From Flavobacterium sp. Root935 (GTDB lineage Bacteria; Bacteroidota; Bacteroidia; Flavobacteriales; Flavobacteriaceae), in NCBI RefSeq assembly GCF_001429295.1, contig NZ_LMJL01000007.1:463036-495204 (forward strand): a DNA stretch of 32,169 bases, written 5' to 3'. Numbering within the stretch: position 1 is the first letter of the stretch; each line of letters opens with the position of its first letter. The notes under the pieces were generated by a model. That model had not been told where the DNA came from. It searched no databases and was given only the letters and a program-made list of their open reading frames with translations. Both the position numbers and the translations under genes were made by a program. This document shows positions 28,301-32,169 of the stretch, one piece after another.

Positions 28301-30786
28301 TGTGCACCAACTTTAATACTTCCTTTATCCGTTTTACATGTTGGCTGAGTTATCGCTGTACTAATGCTTAAATCTCTGCTTCTGATCAAAATACCTGGAA
28401 CAGTAAAAATACAAGGATTAGTAGTTACGCCAATCTGTCTGATATGAACAGTATATGAATTTGGAGAAGTTATTGGGAATACGTTGCTAGTCTGATAAGC
28501 ACCAGGAGTTCCGTTAGGATCTGTACTAATAGCATATTCGTATCCTGCAGGAACGCTGCCAATTGTAATACTTCCAGGAGCACCACAAATAATATCCTTA
28601 TGAGTTTCTGTTGGTGTTAAAGAATTGCTGTATACATTAAAATAAAAACGGTTAAAGCATCCTCCAGCATAGTTTAATGTTAAACGAAATTGTCCTGCCT
28701 GATTCGCAGTATAACTTGGTCCACTTTTTACAGTAGTCCATTTACATGAAGCACTTTCATTAGCACAATTTTGATTTGTTACTGCTGTACAGCTTGCTTC
28801 ATTTAATTTTTCCCAAACAATACTTGTCGCATCCGAAATATTTAATGTAATTACTTTCGAAGCGTTTCCACCACATAAGAAAATGTTTGGCAATTTTTTT
28901 CCATCATTTGAACAAGTTACCACCTGATCTGCAAAAGGTATTACCGGATTTTCTACAGTATTACCAAATCTCGTTACAACAAATGACTGATAAATTGATC
29001 TACAAGGAGCAGCAGCCAAATTGTACACATAATAAGTACCAGGATTTTTTACATTCAATACTTGTCCTTTTCCTATCTCTTTTGTACGTGCTTCATCACT
29101 ATACCAAGTATAATCACTATAACCATTTGCTGCAGTTAGATTAATACTATCACCACAAAGCGTAACGTTGTCTGTATACTTACATCCGTCAACCCCTACT
29201 AAAAAGTTAGTTGCTTTTGGAACTAAGATACATCCTGTATTGGTATTAACACTCGGGTCATCAGAAATTGTGAAAGCTGTATTCTGTGTTCCTTTGTAAG
29301 TTGCATATGCAGAGTTGTCAATACTATTAGAACAAGCCTCACTTAACATATGACAATCTGGAACAACCTGAACTTTAAAGCTGATTACCTTTTCAGGGTC
29401 ACCAATTTTAACCACACTATTATCAACCTTGAAAACAATGTTTCTTGTAGCTGCGTTATAACTTTGAACAGTTACTCCGGTTGGCAATGAAACAATATCT
29501 GCCGGGTAATTAAAAATAATATTTATAGGCAATTGATCTCTAATAGTAAATGATGTCGCATTATCATTTCCTGTATTTTTAAAACCAATTTCATAATTTA
29601 ATTGTTGCCCTAAAGTAACATTTTGACCACCAATATTATCTCCCTTAGCATTCTTTACAATTTTGGTTAAAACAATTTTTGGCTCAATAATTTCAACATT
29701 GAATGCATTAAAGAATAGCCCATAACCATCTCCACTTGTCGTAAGTTTTAACTGTGCCGAAGTATCGTTATTTTTAATGACACTTCCTCCTGGGTTTGCC
29801 GAGGTTGCGGGATTGGGAACATTCAGAATACCTGCTTCGAAACCTAAAGTATTTCCACTGGCAGGAGTTCTGTCAGTGAAAGGTCCATTAGTATCATTAA
29901 TTGTACTATTAAAAAAGTTGTCAATCGGACGTTGTGCGGTTGAAATATCAGTGTTATTAATAGAATATCTATCACCTGTTAAGTTAACGTCTCCCTCTAA
30001 AGCCGCAAAAGCTAATTTTGCTTTTACAGTACCTGTTGGGATCGTTTTAAAACCTGAAATGTTATAAGTTACTGGTCCACTACTAGCCTGAATCCATCTG
30101 AAACCATCAAACGTAGTAATGTATTTTGCTGAAGATTTAGGATCCTCATAAACAACAAATAAATTCCAACCAGCAGAAAAACCTCCATTGATTTTTCCTC
30201 TTGCCGAAATAATATTTGCAACTGTATAAGTTCCTTCTGGATCTGTTAGTCCTTGTACTAATGATGTCAAATCGTAATAATATGCATAAGGCATCTGATC
30301 ACCATTTGAAGTAGAAGGGTAATAGTCATAAATCAACTGACCCGTAATATCAGTATAAGCGGTTTGATTGGGTAGTTTAATTTTAATAGAACCCAGGTTA
30401 CTTCTGTTAACCGTTTTATCATCAACCGATCCTTTGCTGTAAATACCAGCCCAATAAAGTCCAGCGTAAACAACTTTATAACATTCCCTGCTTGCTGTTG
30501 GAATTGTTAATTTTGCCGAACTTGAACTAAATGTACTGGCATCACCATCGATGTCAATATATTGCATGTTAAGGTCGTTGTTGTTTTGGTTTGTTGCATT
30601 AAAGGCATCGTTCGCACGCTCATTATCCTTAACATCTCTATTCAAAATATTGTTACCAATCAAAAGCATATCTCCTTTTAAACTCGTATCAAAACGAGGG
30701 GTGAAATTCTTTTGAGAGTAAATAACAAAACTTTGAATACAAAGTAATACAGCTAAAACTAATTTTAAAGTAGTAGGTTTCTTCAT
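13357..30786 (-). CDS. sprB: SprB-like giant gliding-motility adhesin (5809 residues), T9SS type B cargo
   Basis: One uninterrupted ORF of 5809 codons encodes a surface protein of roughly 0.6 MDa. A signal peptide ends near YSQ (residue 25). An N-terminal jelly-roll-like region (about 26-365) contains GDMLLIGNNIL and CYKVVYAGLYWAG. A DUF11-type domain (about 367-515) has YEIGFKNTGN. Two Ig-like Cys-containing segments run to about 727, then about 57 SprB-type repeats of about 84 residues run to about 5721. Each is built on a CNGxxDG start, a GGTAPYTYSF core and a DANGC end. The last 88 residues are the T9SS type B sorting domain. F. johnsoniae SprB (6497 residues by published annotation) has the same plan and neighbours; it is the adhesin that moves along the surface in gliding. 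A SprB-like paralogue other than the motility adhesin is possible but less likely given the locus. Confidence 0.85.
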   Translation of the reverse strand: MKKPTTLKLVLAVLLCIQSFVIYSQKNFTPRFDTSLKGDMLLIGNNILNRDVKDNERANDAFNATNQNNNDLNMQYIDIDGDASTFSSSSAKLTIPTASRECYKVVYAGLYWAGIYSKGSVDDKTVNRSNLGSIKIKLPNQTAYTDITGQLIYDYYPSTSNGDQMPYAYYYDLTSLVQGLTDPEGTYTVANIISARGKINGGFSAGWNLFVVYEDPKSSAKYITTFDGFRWIQASSGPVTYNISGFKTIPTGTVKAKLAFAALEGDVNLTGDRYSINNTDISTAQRPIDNFFNSTINDTNGPFTDRTPASGNTLGFEAGILNVPNPATSANPGGSVIKNNDTSAQLKLTTSGDGYGLFFNAFNVEIIEPKIVLTKIVKNAKGDNIGGQNVTLGQQLNYEIGFKNTGNDNATSFTIRDQLPINIIFNYPADIVSLPTGVTVQSYNAATRNIVFKVDNSVVKIGDPEKVISFKVQVVPDCHMLSEACSNSIDNSAYATYKGTQNTAFTISDDPSVNTNTGCILVPKATNFLVGVDGCKYTDNVTLCGDSINLTAANGYSDYTWYSDEARTKEIGKGQVLNVKNPGTYYVYNLAAAPCRSIYQSFVVTRFGNTVENPVIPFADQVVTCSNDGKKLPNIFLCGGNASKVITLNISDATSIVWEKLNEASCTAVTNQNCANESASCKWTTVKSGPSYTANQAGQFRLTLNYAGGCFNRFYFNVYSNSLTPTETHKDIICGAPGSITIGSVPAGYEYAISTDPNGTPGAYQTSNVFPITSPNSYTVHIRQIGVTTNPCIFTVPGILIRSRDLSISTAITQPTCKTDKGSIKVGAQNIDPQYYYYIYTSGGTLVNSFGPTSNSDYTFANLSSGDYDIRVTNGPVGATPAPFCDKTVRVTVNPVPAGLTPTAALTVPLTACANGKIVVTTTGGTAPYYHFINGSSSFQLSNEIAVTGPGKYDIRVVDANNCSGTTSITVTANPKPTYTVTAAEINCSGGTSQINVNVTNANGYTLEYSIDNGATFSNNPVFPNVAAGGYNVVVRYTMSGVTCTDPATPITITAPANALSASAGVSELAGCDPSGNGFGKVRITNPQGGTAPYTYSFDGGTSYGASNEAYVAPGTYTLYIKDSKGCIYSMPGVILDPKPADPTISVAPPVFNCNGTATSTVTVTSGGGNNYAYEYYIDNVLNTNTPSNVFVNVPSGAHTISVKYNLTSVPTYSNLLLEDFGSGGTTTTPGIASAYCFNDQRVNPPYTCSLNGTPTRSVEDNQYSVTSFFWRNDNAWYHFKDHTTNGADANGRYLLVNIGGAAGPYGVLYSKPIIDVIPNQPVMVSLYVGNLLNTGTNGAAPIVRFELVDSAGQVVATEDTGKIAEAANDPNRTKWVPINISLNPKNNTNLTFRIRSGSIEYGGNDIVIDDIWVRQIPKTCITQKDFPIVIDTNKAFTASVTGFKDVTCNGKNDGEITISAQNFNLPYGFDYSLDNGATWVNSKVSPVTASGLNSGNYNIRVRFDASPSTCVFPLTQEVKSPTALTVTAQVTTQPTCTNGASITATGNGGTPSYQYELRDSTGTTVIVPFQSLNIFTNVATGSYTVVARDSNSCTSPASVRVDINAPTPPTATLAASSDLCYDTVNRSTLVVNVTGGKTPYSYSLDGAPGQTSNTFTNVGPGTHSIIVTDANGCIAPAISNIVIANELKAEGNITKPLDCITNNAEITLTVTGGVGPFTYEVAVNGSTTYTAIPSNIYTASLAGSYVFRVTDSKGCIVVSVPVVVDPITNPTATANKVDPACNNGTDGQFTVIPAGGGGAPYTYSFNGSTTFGTSPTLTGLNAFVGSVNTRNYTYQVKDNKGCVSPVYTITLNNPSPVVASASAAANTTCSPTTVITVSGAGGSGTYTYSFNGSATYTSTNTLSVTNTSSAQTITYSVKDSKGCINTKTINIPAFNPPTSLTFSTPAGITCNTTTTSITLTAVGGVAPFTYAVTAGPTSPAANSTGTFTGLVPGNYSFRVTDANGCTATGSRTIDAAPAITVSGSKTDELCFNANNGTATFNIGNPSSSGNFTYTLTPNSGTATKSGNTVTVTGLAAGTYTLVARDITTGCTSNTASVTISAATAITYNVTATKINCKTTKATLTFTGLTGGTPGYTYAYAASPSTVPSTAYGTGVEVDTAVLTTSIDVYVKDNNNCTVKRTITIQSENVPTIDTPASQCYTGTPINITITGTYVGTPTYSKDGIFYQPSPNFSLTPGTYTLSIRDGFGCDVSTTYVVAPQLTITPTIVPDVTCTPNTTISLASSGGTGTRTYAVSFNGGTYTTTTSPYVATATGTYKFRVTDSSNPVCQAETADIPVTLKPTTLTITTSKVDVSCNGGNTGAITITATSGKAPFTYSVRRGGTLISTTPTTTGLIAGTYDILVTDALGCTSAATSVVISEPTALNTNATATTFSCDTNNAKQSAVVTIVVPTTGTAPYTYSFNNGSFTSVNTLTVVDNGTNQTIYYAVKDANGCIMATKSIVIDRLNPPAIASVGTTPIYCAPAASTTSTATVNVTAGTGIAPFIYEIVSGPTTAPSNATGSFAGLASGNYIFKVTDARGCYDTFPINIAPAVPMIALATKLNDVYCNGGSTGTIRYNVSGFASTYSYVVNSGTPVTGQSAAVFTLPNLPQGTYGVVFTDETTGCTVPTSITISQPATALSATAAYVNANCNIPTAKVTITAAGGTPGYQYSFSNSNTVAGTYDTANSANLNPALTWFAWVKDSNECTVVLPLTLTTDTAPSVTASVTNQCTASGNTFQIVATGSNGVAPYIYSINTGAAPSPANTFTVTAGTYTITIKDANNCTSTTTVTVNDAMIGTAILTKDLTCATPTDASITVSVTGGAAPFGYRVKVGAGTYTGSPIAFTGTSFPYTTSTAGVYQFEITDANGCTKETSTATVSDYVPVAVTVAKVDPTCNGYSDGTIRFTNPIGEAPFQYSIDNGVTFGNLTTYGGLASGTYNYVVRDNKGCEYRNSITLNNPPPIVMNIVVHGITCKSTIPGSFDVNVVSGGTAPYIYHLYNNSMTEIGTYTANTANAAIAHNFPGLNFGDYYINVVDANGCEFKSSKLRIQPPPYLQLNGTVVGATCDDGISVEVGVFGGTGVAPFTYTIYGVGTTSGLTPATSYTFTGLDQNTNYVFEVVDANGCPSYYEMKTPKISNLEINPLTTTNVTCNGAANGIINFTVSNYNATRLDFEVRDNLTNLPIVPPVNGSATGLTGSAYNGTLTGLRPGNYALYVKEFDGTLCSTTEVFQITEPVQPLDAIITNTVNANCDDPAQVTIKVTGGTGPYTFASAVAPATPSVFAAGNVLSLDPGPTGTNVNWNIIVKDAQGCEFPLNTTIIKDPSPVISLSVANNCAAEGAFGVVVSETAAGVGAYSIKVDTGVFVSIPGLPYTVTNLSSGSHTITIKDGNDCTDTKTININAPLKLIPEKTALPSCVVNNGVITLTPSGGTNSYSYSITPMHPSIVISGNTISGLRADTYTITMTDNGNLCTTTAEVTLPAGTPVAFDAVVTDVSCFNGTNGKIEVNLLPSNDNPTYTYAISPAPVGYVQTGNVFSSLPQGVYDITVTSGRGCTLTKQYTVGQPAILDATPAITAYACNASNAAQPAVVTITATGGTSPYRFNFDGGATYYTDNTTQVTVSTSAQTVNYYVIDANGCQFNGSVVVPAYQPLTNITFALTTAPICPTNVADVTLTVSGGYTPYAKYEIISPITLDNGNNATFVGLAPNTYLFKVTDANGCSIERPYKVEPVIPIDIVRTSANNVSCNTANGTDNNGSATFTVSDFSASGNYNIVVTTNPAALSYNAPTVAADVITLTGLEAGTYTVTVNDITTTCSKSADVTITMPAPIAFTATASKVFCSDDESEITVTNVTGGTAGYTYAVVKAGDPAPTTFGGSSVLTVDTNLTDLSWDVYVQDANLCIAGPINVPVTYNVAPRLNLPAQQCFVGSNLTVDLDALSTTYNGVKSFTVNGTILTGTTATFSAPGTYKIILTDDNGCPDEVDYIIQEQLIASASVTKDLYCAAPVNATIDVTIAGGVGPYTYQMYHNGAATGPVTGVAGNFTASVEADGDYYFVITDSNAPTCSVTTTTVTVNPTVTPTLADSHINVSCFGFNNGSLTVVPTGGRLPYTFALTGPVVNTTGDATGNYTGLIAGTYTVVATDSKNCVSAPATIVITQPTELTAIHAITPNTTCSTTTSIVVTATGGTTDYRYNFNGQGYDTANTFSVVNDGSIPSVTYTVKDANGCETAPVTVPIVPLNKPTDLTFNASVVTCLATTSTVDVTATNGVGSLTFEIIEFNGTATTGYAPVNTADNTVPANFTGLVPGDYMFRVTDSNGCTYEELLPIAPVTNIVVNGQVIADMTCNTTNDGQVTFTVSDFAGSYTYTIDKDGVGFVPSTSTSANTIPLTGLSFGQYTINITDNATGCTATAMAEVKQPTVVIVSLVDNVNANCKTGAVVTVAGSGGNPGYTYSFVHAGDPAGTYDAADTRELDATVPAWDVYAQDANGCISAPYRVNIIIDPLPSGFTAAAVSQCPNATTGTYDIVVTPGTGMGPFEYSIGSGFQSGLTFTVSVPKTYDLTVRDRFGCEFVFNAAVTILEPLDIQNTVVDLTTCANGDGSVSATATGGTGNYSYTIDGTTTVTTTPATFGGLSAGSHTIVVTDLTTGCTEDVTFKLDPATLVTGFDAVATPVTCFGGNDGTIIASLDAPSAGINDNPVYMYSLNGGTPQTSPVFTGLTQGSYTVTVTSGRGCSDSKTVQVIEPALIVVPNPAVAQYGCTTDNTSNFATITVTGVTGGSGTYANYEFIRNGVVVYKGSNNVYTETDYQGGSYTVNVYDSNGCIGSNAGTYVINPFISLDDITVNVTNAITCNNGENITVTVATTGGAANLEYAITDGSGNAVAGNPNNASGIFTNLPIGNYIVSVTNLDTNCIIKAVHYVNDPNTFQINAVPASAHICYGTADGQVTLTFVDRQPTPTDEAGAFNYVITGPVSSTGTTTGAVTTISNLTAGQYTVSATLVGSPYCTVATLFTIEQPATQLAVTTTQSEITCNPGNNDGEIYASAAGGWDTNYQYQLVLNGAVVVDYSAQYAFTGLSAGTYTINAKDGEGCIATTTATLVIPTPISFTATPSATMLSCFGDRNATITVSLPTGGQGSNYMYTLNSTIGTDIVSSGPQASNVFDGLGAGTYTIKVTDGFNCEATSATIVITEPTEVIPSLVLASTQTCNVQSTLTLSATGGLAPYSYSSDPNFATTTGTFASSVTFSVPVGTYQYYVKDANNCISFISNEIKIDPLVPLTVDLDITNAVVKCTGEATGVIVADAKGGLGNYVYTLENTAGAIVQGPQNNGRFENLVIGTYRVKVDSGDCNQTSVNATITEPAAALTAVFTPTNVSCFGENNGKIVVTAAGGTGTIKYAISPDLNQFDLISTFDRLAPGTYTIIAQDENGCYVRADIEITQPNPVVVTEVPNSMIPEVCDGDKDGAFSIEVRGGTAPYSISLDNEKGPFTQGTATQTIFDFTGLNGGKHTVYVKDVQGCIVEFVENMPDAVILNPTAEVTYDCVNNTQANMVVVTIDASITNPADVDYSLDNNGTYQPSNIFTNVPAGDHFIVARHTNGCEVPTPIFTVNAVDPLALIDVTNQSKDINVIEVKASGGVAPYEYSFNGESFTSSNTYRIYKTGDYQVIVRDKNGCEATITVHGIFYDFCMPNYFTPNGDGQNDTIGPDCGALAYKELTFDIYDRYGRVVAKYHVGQKWDGRYHGSELPTGDYWYVLKLNDPKDNREFVGHFTLYR
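13360..13623 (-). other. T9SS type B C-terminal sorting domain of the adhesin
   Basis: Residues 5722-5809 of the adhesin. They open with CMPNYFTPNGDGQND, continue through FDIYDRYGRVVAKY and KWDGRYHGSELPTGDYWY, and end in FVGHFTLYR. These are the hallmarks of the gliding-motility-associated C-terminal domain (TIGR04131 type). Type B signals direct export by the T9SS and, for SprB, depend on the adjacent SprF-type protein. Confidence 0.92.
16672..25464 (-). repeat. Higher-order repeat: five consecutive copies of a seven-unit block (A-G) in the adhesin
   Basis: Within the SprB array, unit types recur in fixed order. The A-unit Cys codons lie at 25441, 23719, 21976, 20176, 18397 and 16648, giving spacings of 574, 581, 600, 593 and 583 residues (about 1.76 kb). 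Type-specific marks recur in step. B has a QTxxYxVKDANGC strand (weak in copy 3). C has GxFxGLxxGNYxFxVTD. D has a TFxVSxF strand and TTGC or a variant. E has VNANC or a variant with GGTPGYTY and a WxVYVxD-like strand. F is the shortest, with QC or NC near its start. G often has TKDLxC. Approximate block boundaries are 25464, 23742, 21999, 20199, 18420 and 16671. Confidence 0.75.
26527..27147 (-). other. Jelly-roll-like domain nested inside one SprB repeat
   Basis: Adhesin residues 1214-1420 do not resemble SprB repeats. They open with LLLEDFGSGG, contain FWRNDNAWYHFKDHT and KPIIDVIPNQPVMVSLYVG, and end with GGNDIVIDDIWVRQ. This pattern is common in Bacteroidetes galactose-binding-like or carbohydrate-binding jelly-rolls. 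The segment interrupts a repeat between its HTISVKYNLT strand and its second Cys (C1421), after which the repeat resumes with the usual closing strand. Confidence 0.65.
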
Positions 30787-30809
30787 TTTTCTATGGTTTC
30801 AGTTTAACG

Positions 30810-30841
30810 GCTGTTTTTTAAAGGGGCATTTAAAAAACAGC
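30810..30841 (-). promoter_or_regulatory. 13-bp perfect hairpin in the leader of the giant adhesin gene
   Basis: The arms 30810-30822 and 30829-30841 are perfectly complementary (13 pairs) with a 6-base loop, and lie 23 bases before the sprB-like start codon. Six U sit inside the stem rather than after it, so it is not a standard terminator. It may be an attenuator, an RNA-processing site or a stability element between the upstream gene and sprB. A second, smaller hairpin (7 pairs, 30876-30882 with 30887-30893) is in the same 133-base spacer 30787-30919. Confidence 0.5.
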
Positions 30842-30919
30842 ATATACTCTTTATTAAAATTTACTTTATGTTCCTCTTCTTTTTTCAAAGAAGCCGCATC
30901 TATATAATTAATTCTTCTT

Positions 30920-32169
30920 CTAATTCTCAACTTTTACTATAGCCATTTTGCCGTTATATGGTTTAGTTCCTTTCGCTTCTAATGCTTTGGTTGCCTCTTG
31001 TAAACCATCATACTTTTCGTAATAGATATAGTATTTACTTGTGGCTACATTGTAAAAGAAATTTACATCTGAACGTCCTGAAGCAACCGCTTTAGTCAAG
31101 AACTCATCACGTTTCTCTACACTGTTATGCACCGCAATAATTAAATAATAACCACTATCAGAATTTTTAATATTCTTAATAATCTGCATATTTGACTGCT
31201 CTTCACCAAAATCAAAATCATTTGCCGTCAATGGGGTACTGCTTAATTTAGTCGTTTCTTTAATACGTTTAAGAGCAGCAATGTCCTGCGCGTATCTTCC
31301 TTGATCATTCTCGTAAGCTGCACGTTTAATTCTACGTTTACGCTCAATTTCTGTCTCTGTTTTAATACGCTCTAAGTCGGCTAATAAGGCAGCGCCTTCT
31401 TTTTCCATTCTTAATTGAGCCGCTTTCAGCTCGTTTATCTTATCCAGATACGCTTTGTTTAACGGATCGTTTTTAGGGAATTTTTTAAGTCTCTCGTTAT
31501 AAAGATTAGTCAGCTTATTGATTTCATTTTTCATGCTGTTATTTGCTTCAGCAATCTGTAATTTTAAAGCTTCAATCTGACTGTTTTCTGCCGCAACACT
31601 TTTGAAAGGTTTTGGCTCTCTATAAATTCCTTTTTCACTTAAATCATTCTCTTCTTTTAAATCACTTAAGTCTTTTTGTTTATTAGCAACAGTTGCTGTG
31701 AATTGTGCTAATAAATCATTTTGTGCTTTACTTGTATCATCAATAGATTTCGTCAAATCATCAATTGCTTTAGCAGTAGCATCTTTAGCTGAAGCTGCAA
31801 GAGCAGCTGCTTCTGCATCGGCTTTCGCTTTTTCTGCTGCTAATTTTGCCTGACGATCTTCTTCTTCTCTAAGTCTTCTTGTTTCTTCTTCCGCTTTTAA
31901 TTTCTCTGTAGCTTCTGCATCAGCTTTCGCTTTTGCATCGGCAAGAAGTTTTGCTTGAAGAGCAGCCATATCTGCTTTCGCTTTTGCATCAGCTGCAAGT
32001 TTAGCTTCTAATGCTTCAGCATCTGCTTTTGCTTTTGCATCGGCTGCTAATTTAGCTTGACGCGCTTCTTCATCAAGTTTCGCTTTAGCTTCTGCGGCTT
32101 GTTGTACCTTTAATGCTTCTGCATCTGCTTTTGCTTTGGCATCCGCAGCAAGTTTAGCTTGTAATGCTT
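30920..32169 (-). CDS. C-terminal part of a Lys/Ala-rich coiled-coil protein in the sprD position (truncated by the window edge)
   Basis: The reading frame is open from the stop at 30920 to the window end, at least 415 residues with no start in view; internal Met codons such as the one at 31969 lie within the repeats and are not the real start. The visible N-terminal part is almost pure Ala/Lys/Asp/Glu, with a recurring AKLAADAKAKADAEA unit of 17 residues. Charged helices (FTATVANKQKDLSDLKEEND and further) follow. The final 90 residues form a compact region containing GYYLIIAVHNS and YYIYYEKYDG, resembling a SPOR-like fold. It lies 133 bases upstream of the adhesin on the same strand, the place of sprD in the F. 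johnsoniae sprCDBF operon. I assign it to sprD by position only and leave the symbol empty. Confidence 0.7.
   Translation of the reverse strand, partial: ALQAKLAADAKAKADAEALKVQQAAEAKAKLDEEARQAKLAADAKAKADAEALEAKLAADAKAKADMAALQAKLLADAKAKADAEATEKLKAEEETRRLREEEDRQAKLAAEKAKADAEAAALAASAKDATAKAIDDLTKSIDDTSKAQNDLLAQFTATVANKQKDLSDLKEENDLSEKGIYREPKPFKSVAAENSQIEALKLQIAEANNSMKNEINKLTNLYNERLKKFPKNDPLNKAYLDKINELKAAQLRMEKEGAALLADLERIKTETEIERKRRIKRAAYENDQGRYAQDIAALKRIKETTKLSSTPLTANDFDFGEEQSNMQIIKNIKNSDSGYYLIIAVHNSVEKRDEFLTKAVASGRSDVNFFYNVATSKYYIYYEKYDGLQEATKALEAKGTKPYNGKMAIVKVEN
31799..32169 (-). repeat. 51-bp (17-residue) coding repeat in the coiled-coil gene
   Basis: The protein motif (Q/E)AKL(A/L)ADAKAKADAEA recurs with spacings of 34, 17 and 17 residues, then once more in degenerate form (QAKLAAEKAKADAEA) after 35. 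The spacings are multiples of 17 or nearly so. The DNA repeat continues beyond the window edge. Such Ala/Lys/Asp-rich repeats normally form long helices. Confidence 0.7.

Larger units (their letters stand above)
13624..28605 (-). repeat. Array of about 57 SprB-type Ig-like repeats
   Basis: By eye I count about 57 diverged units of roughly 75-100 residues between adhesin residues 728 and 5721. A typical unit has a first Cys near its start, a GG(T/V)xPYTYSF strand, a G(T/N)Y(T/S)xxVxD strand, and a second Cys in DANGC or a variant. Units differ strongly at the DNA level, so this is an old, diverged array rather than a recent tandem expansion. The last unit lacks the first Cys. Confidence 0.9.

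Noticed and set aside
13624..28605. Many open frames of 60-100 codons on both strands inside the adhesin gene
   Set aside because: They overlap a continuous 5809-codon frame with clear domain structure, and their translations (Ser/Cys/Thr/Val-rich strings or Gln/Leu-rich strings) are what out-of-frame reading of SprB repeats gives.
13624..28605. The giant ORF as an RTX toxin, a non-ribosomal peptide synthetase or a CRISPR-like repeat array
   Set aside because: There are no GGxGxDxxx nonapeptides, no adenylation or carrier motifs, and no short identical DNA repeats with spacers; the repeats are diverged coding units of about 84 residues.
31969..31969. The ATG at 31969 as the start of the coiled-coil gene
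   Set aside because: The same frame stays open to the window edge with the same 17-residue repeat on both sides, so this Met is internal.

Overview
The window looks like a chromosomal segment of a gliding Flavobacterium or a close Flavobacteriaceae relative. The DNA is AT-rich and several start sites have TAnnTTTG-type -7 boxes. The proteins include three short lipoproteins with Bacteroidetes-style signal peptides, a PorP/SprF protein, and a giant SprB-type surface adhesin with a type B C-terminal sorting domain of the type IX secretion system (T9SS). I saw no tRNA, rRNA, CRISPR array, insertion sequence or prophage gene.

Positions 1-7 kb hold housekeeping and accessory genes. The end of one DUF1963 (YwqG-like) gene is followed by a complete tandem paralogue. 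An HD-domain hydrolase lies on the minus strand. A minus-strand lipid operon (plsC, then an acyl-ACP desaturase) ends in a clear hairpin terminator. Divergent from it is a plus-strand operon: rnpA, a DUF4349 lipoprotein and an S41 C-terminal processing protease.

Positions 6.7-12.2 kb are all on the minus strand: an ElaA-like acetyltransferase, a DUF1579 lipoprotein with its own terminator, and the cluster pgk, LysM/transglycosylase (MltD-like), DUF4837 lipoprotein. The start codon of the DUF4837 gene lies inside a terminator-like hairpin.

Positions 12.3-32.2 kb form a gliding-motility locus transcribed on the minus strand. The order is a truncated coiled-coil gene in the sprD position, a 5809-residue SprB-like adhesin, and a SprF-like outer-membrane protein. 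This matches the published sprC-sprD-sprB-sprF order of F. johnsoniae. SprF-type proteins are needed to put SprB on the cell surface through the T9SS, where it acts as the moving adhesin.

The most notable result is the internal architecture of the adhesin. Its roughly 57 SprB-type repeats are not a uniform array. In the middle 9 kb they form a higher-order repeat of seven distinguishable unit types (A to G), read five times in a row with spacings of 574, 581, 600, 593 and 583 residues. A jelly-roll-like domain of about 207 residues is nested inside one repeat near the N-terminal end. The order breaks down near the C-terminus. These statements come from reading the translation by eye; no alignment was computed.
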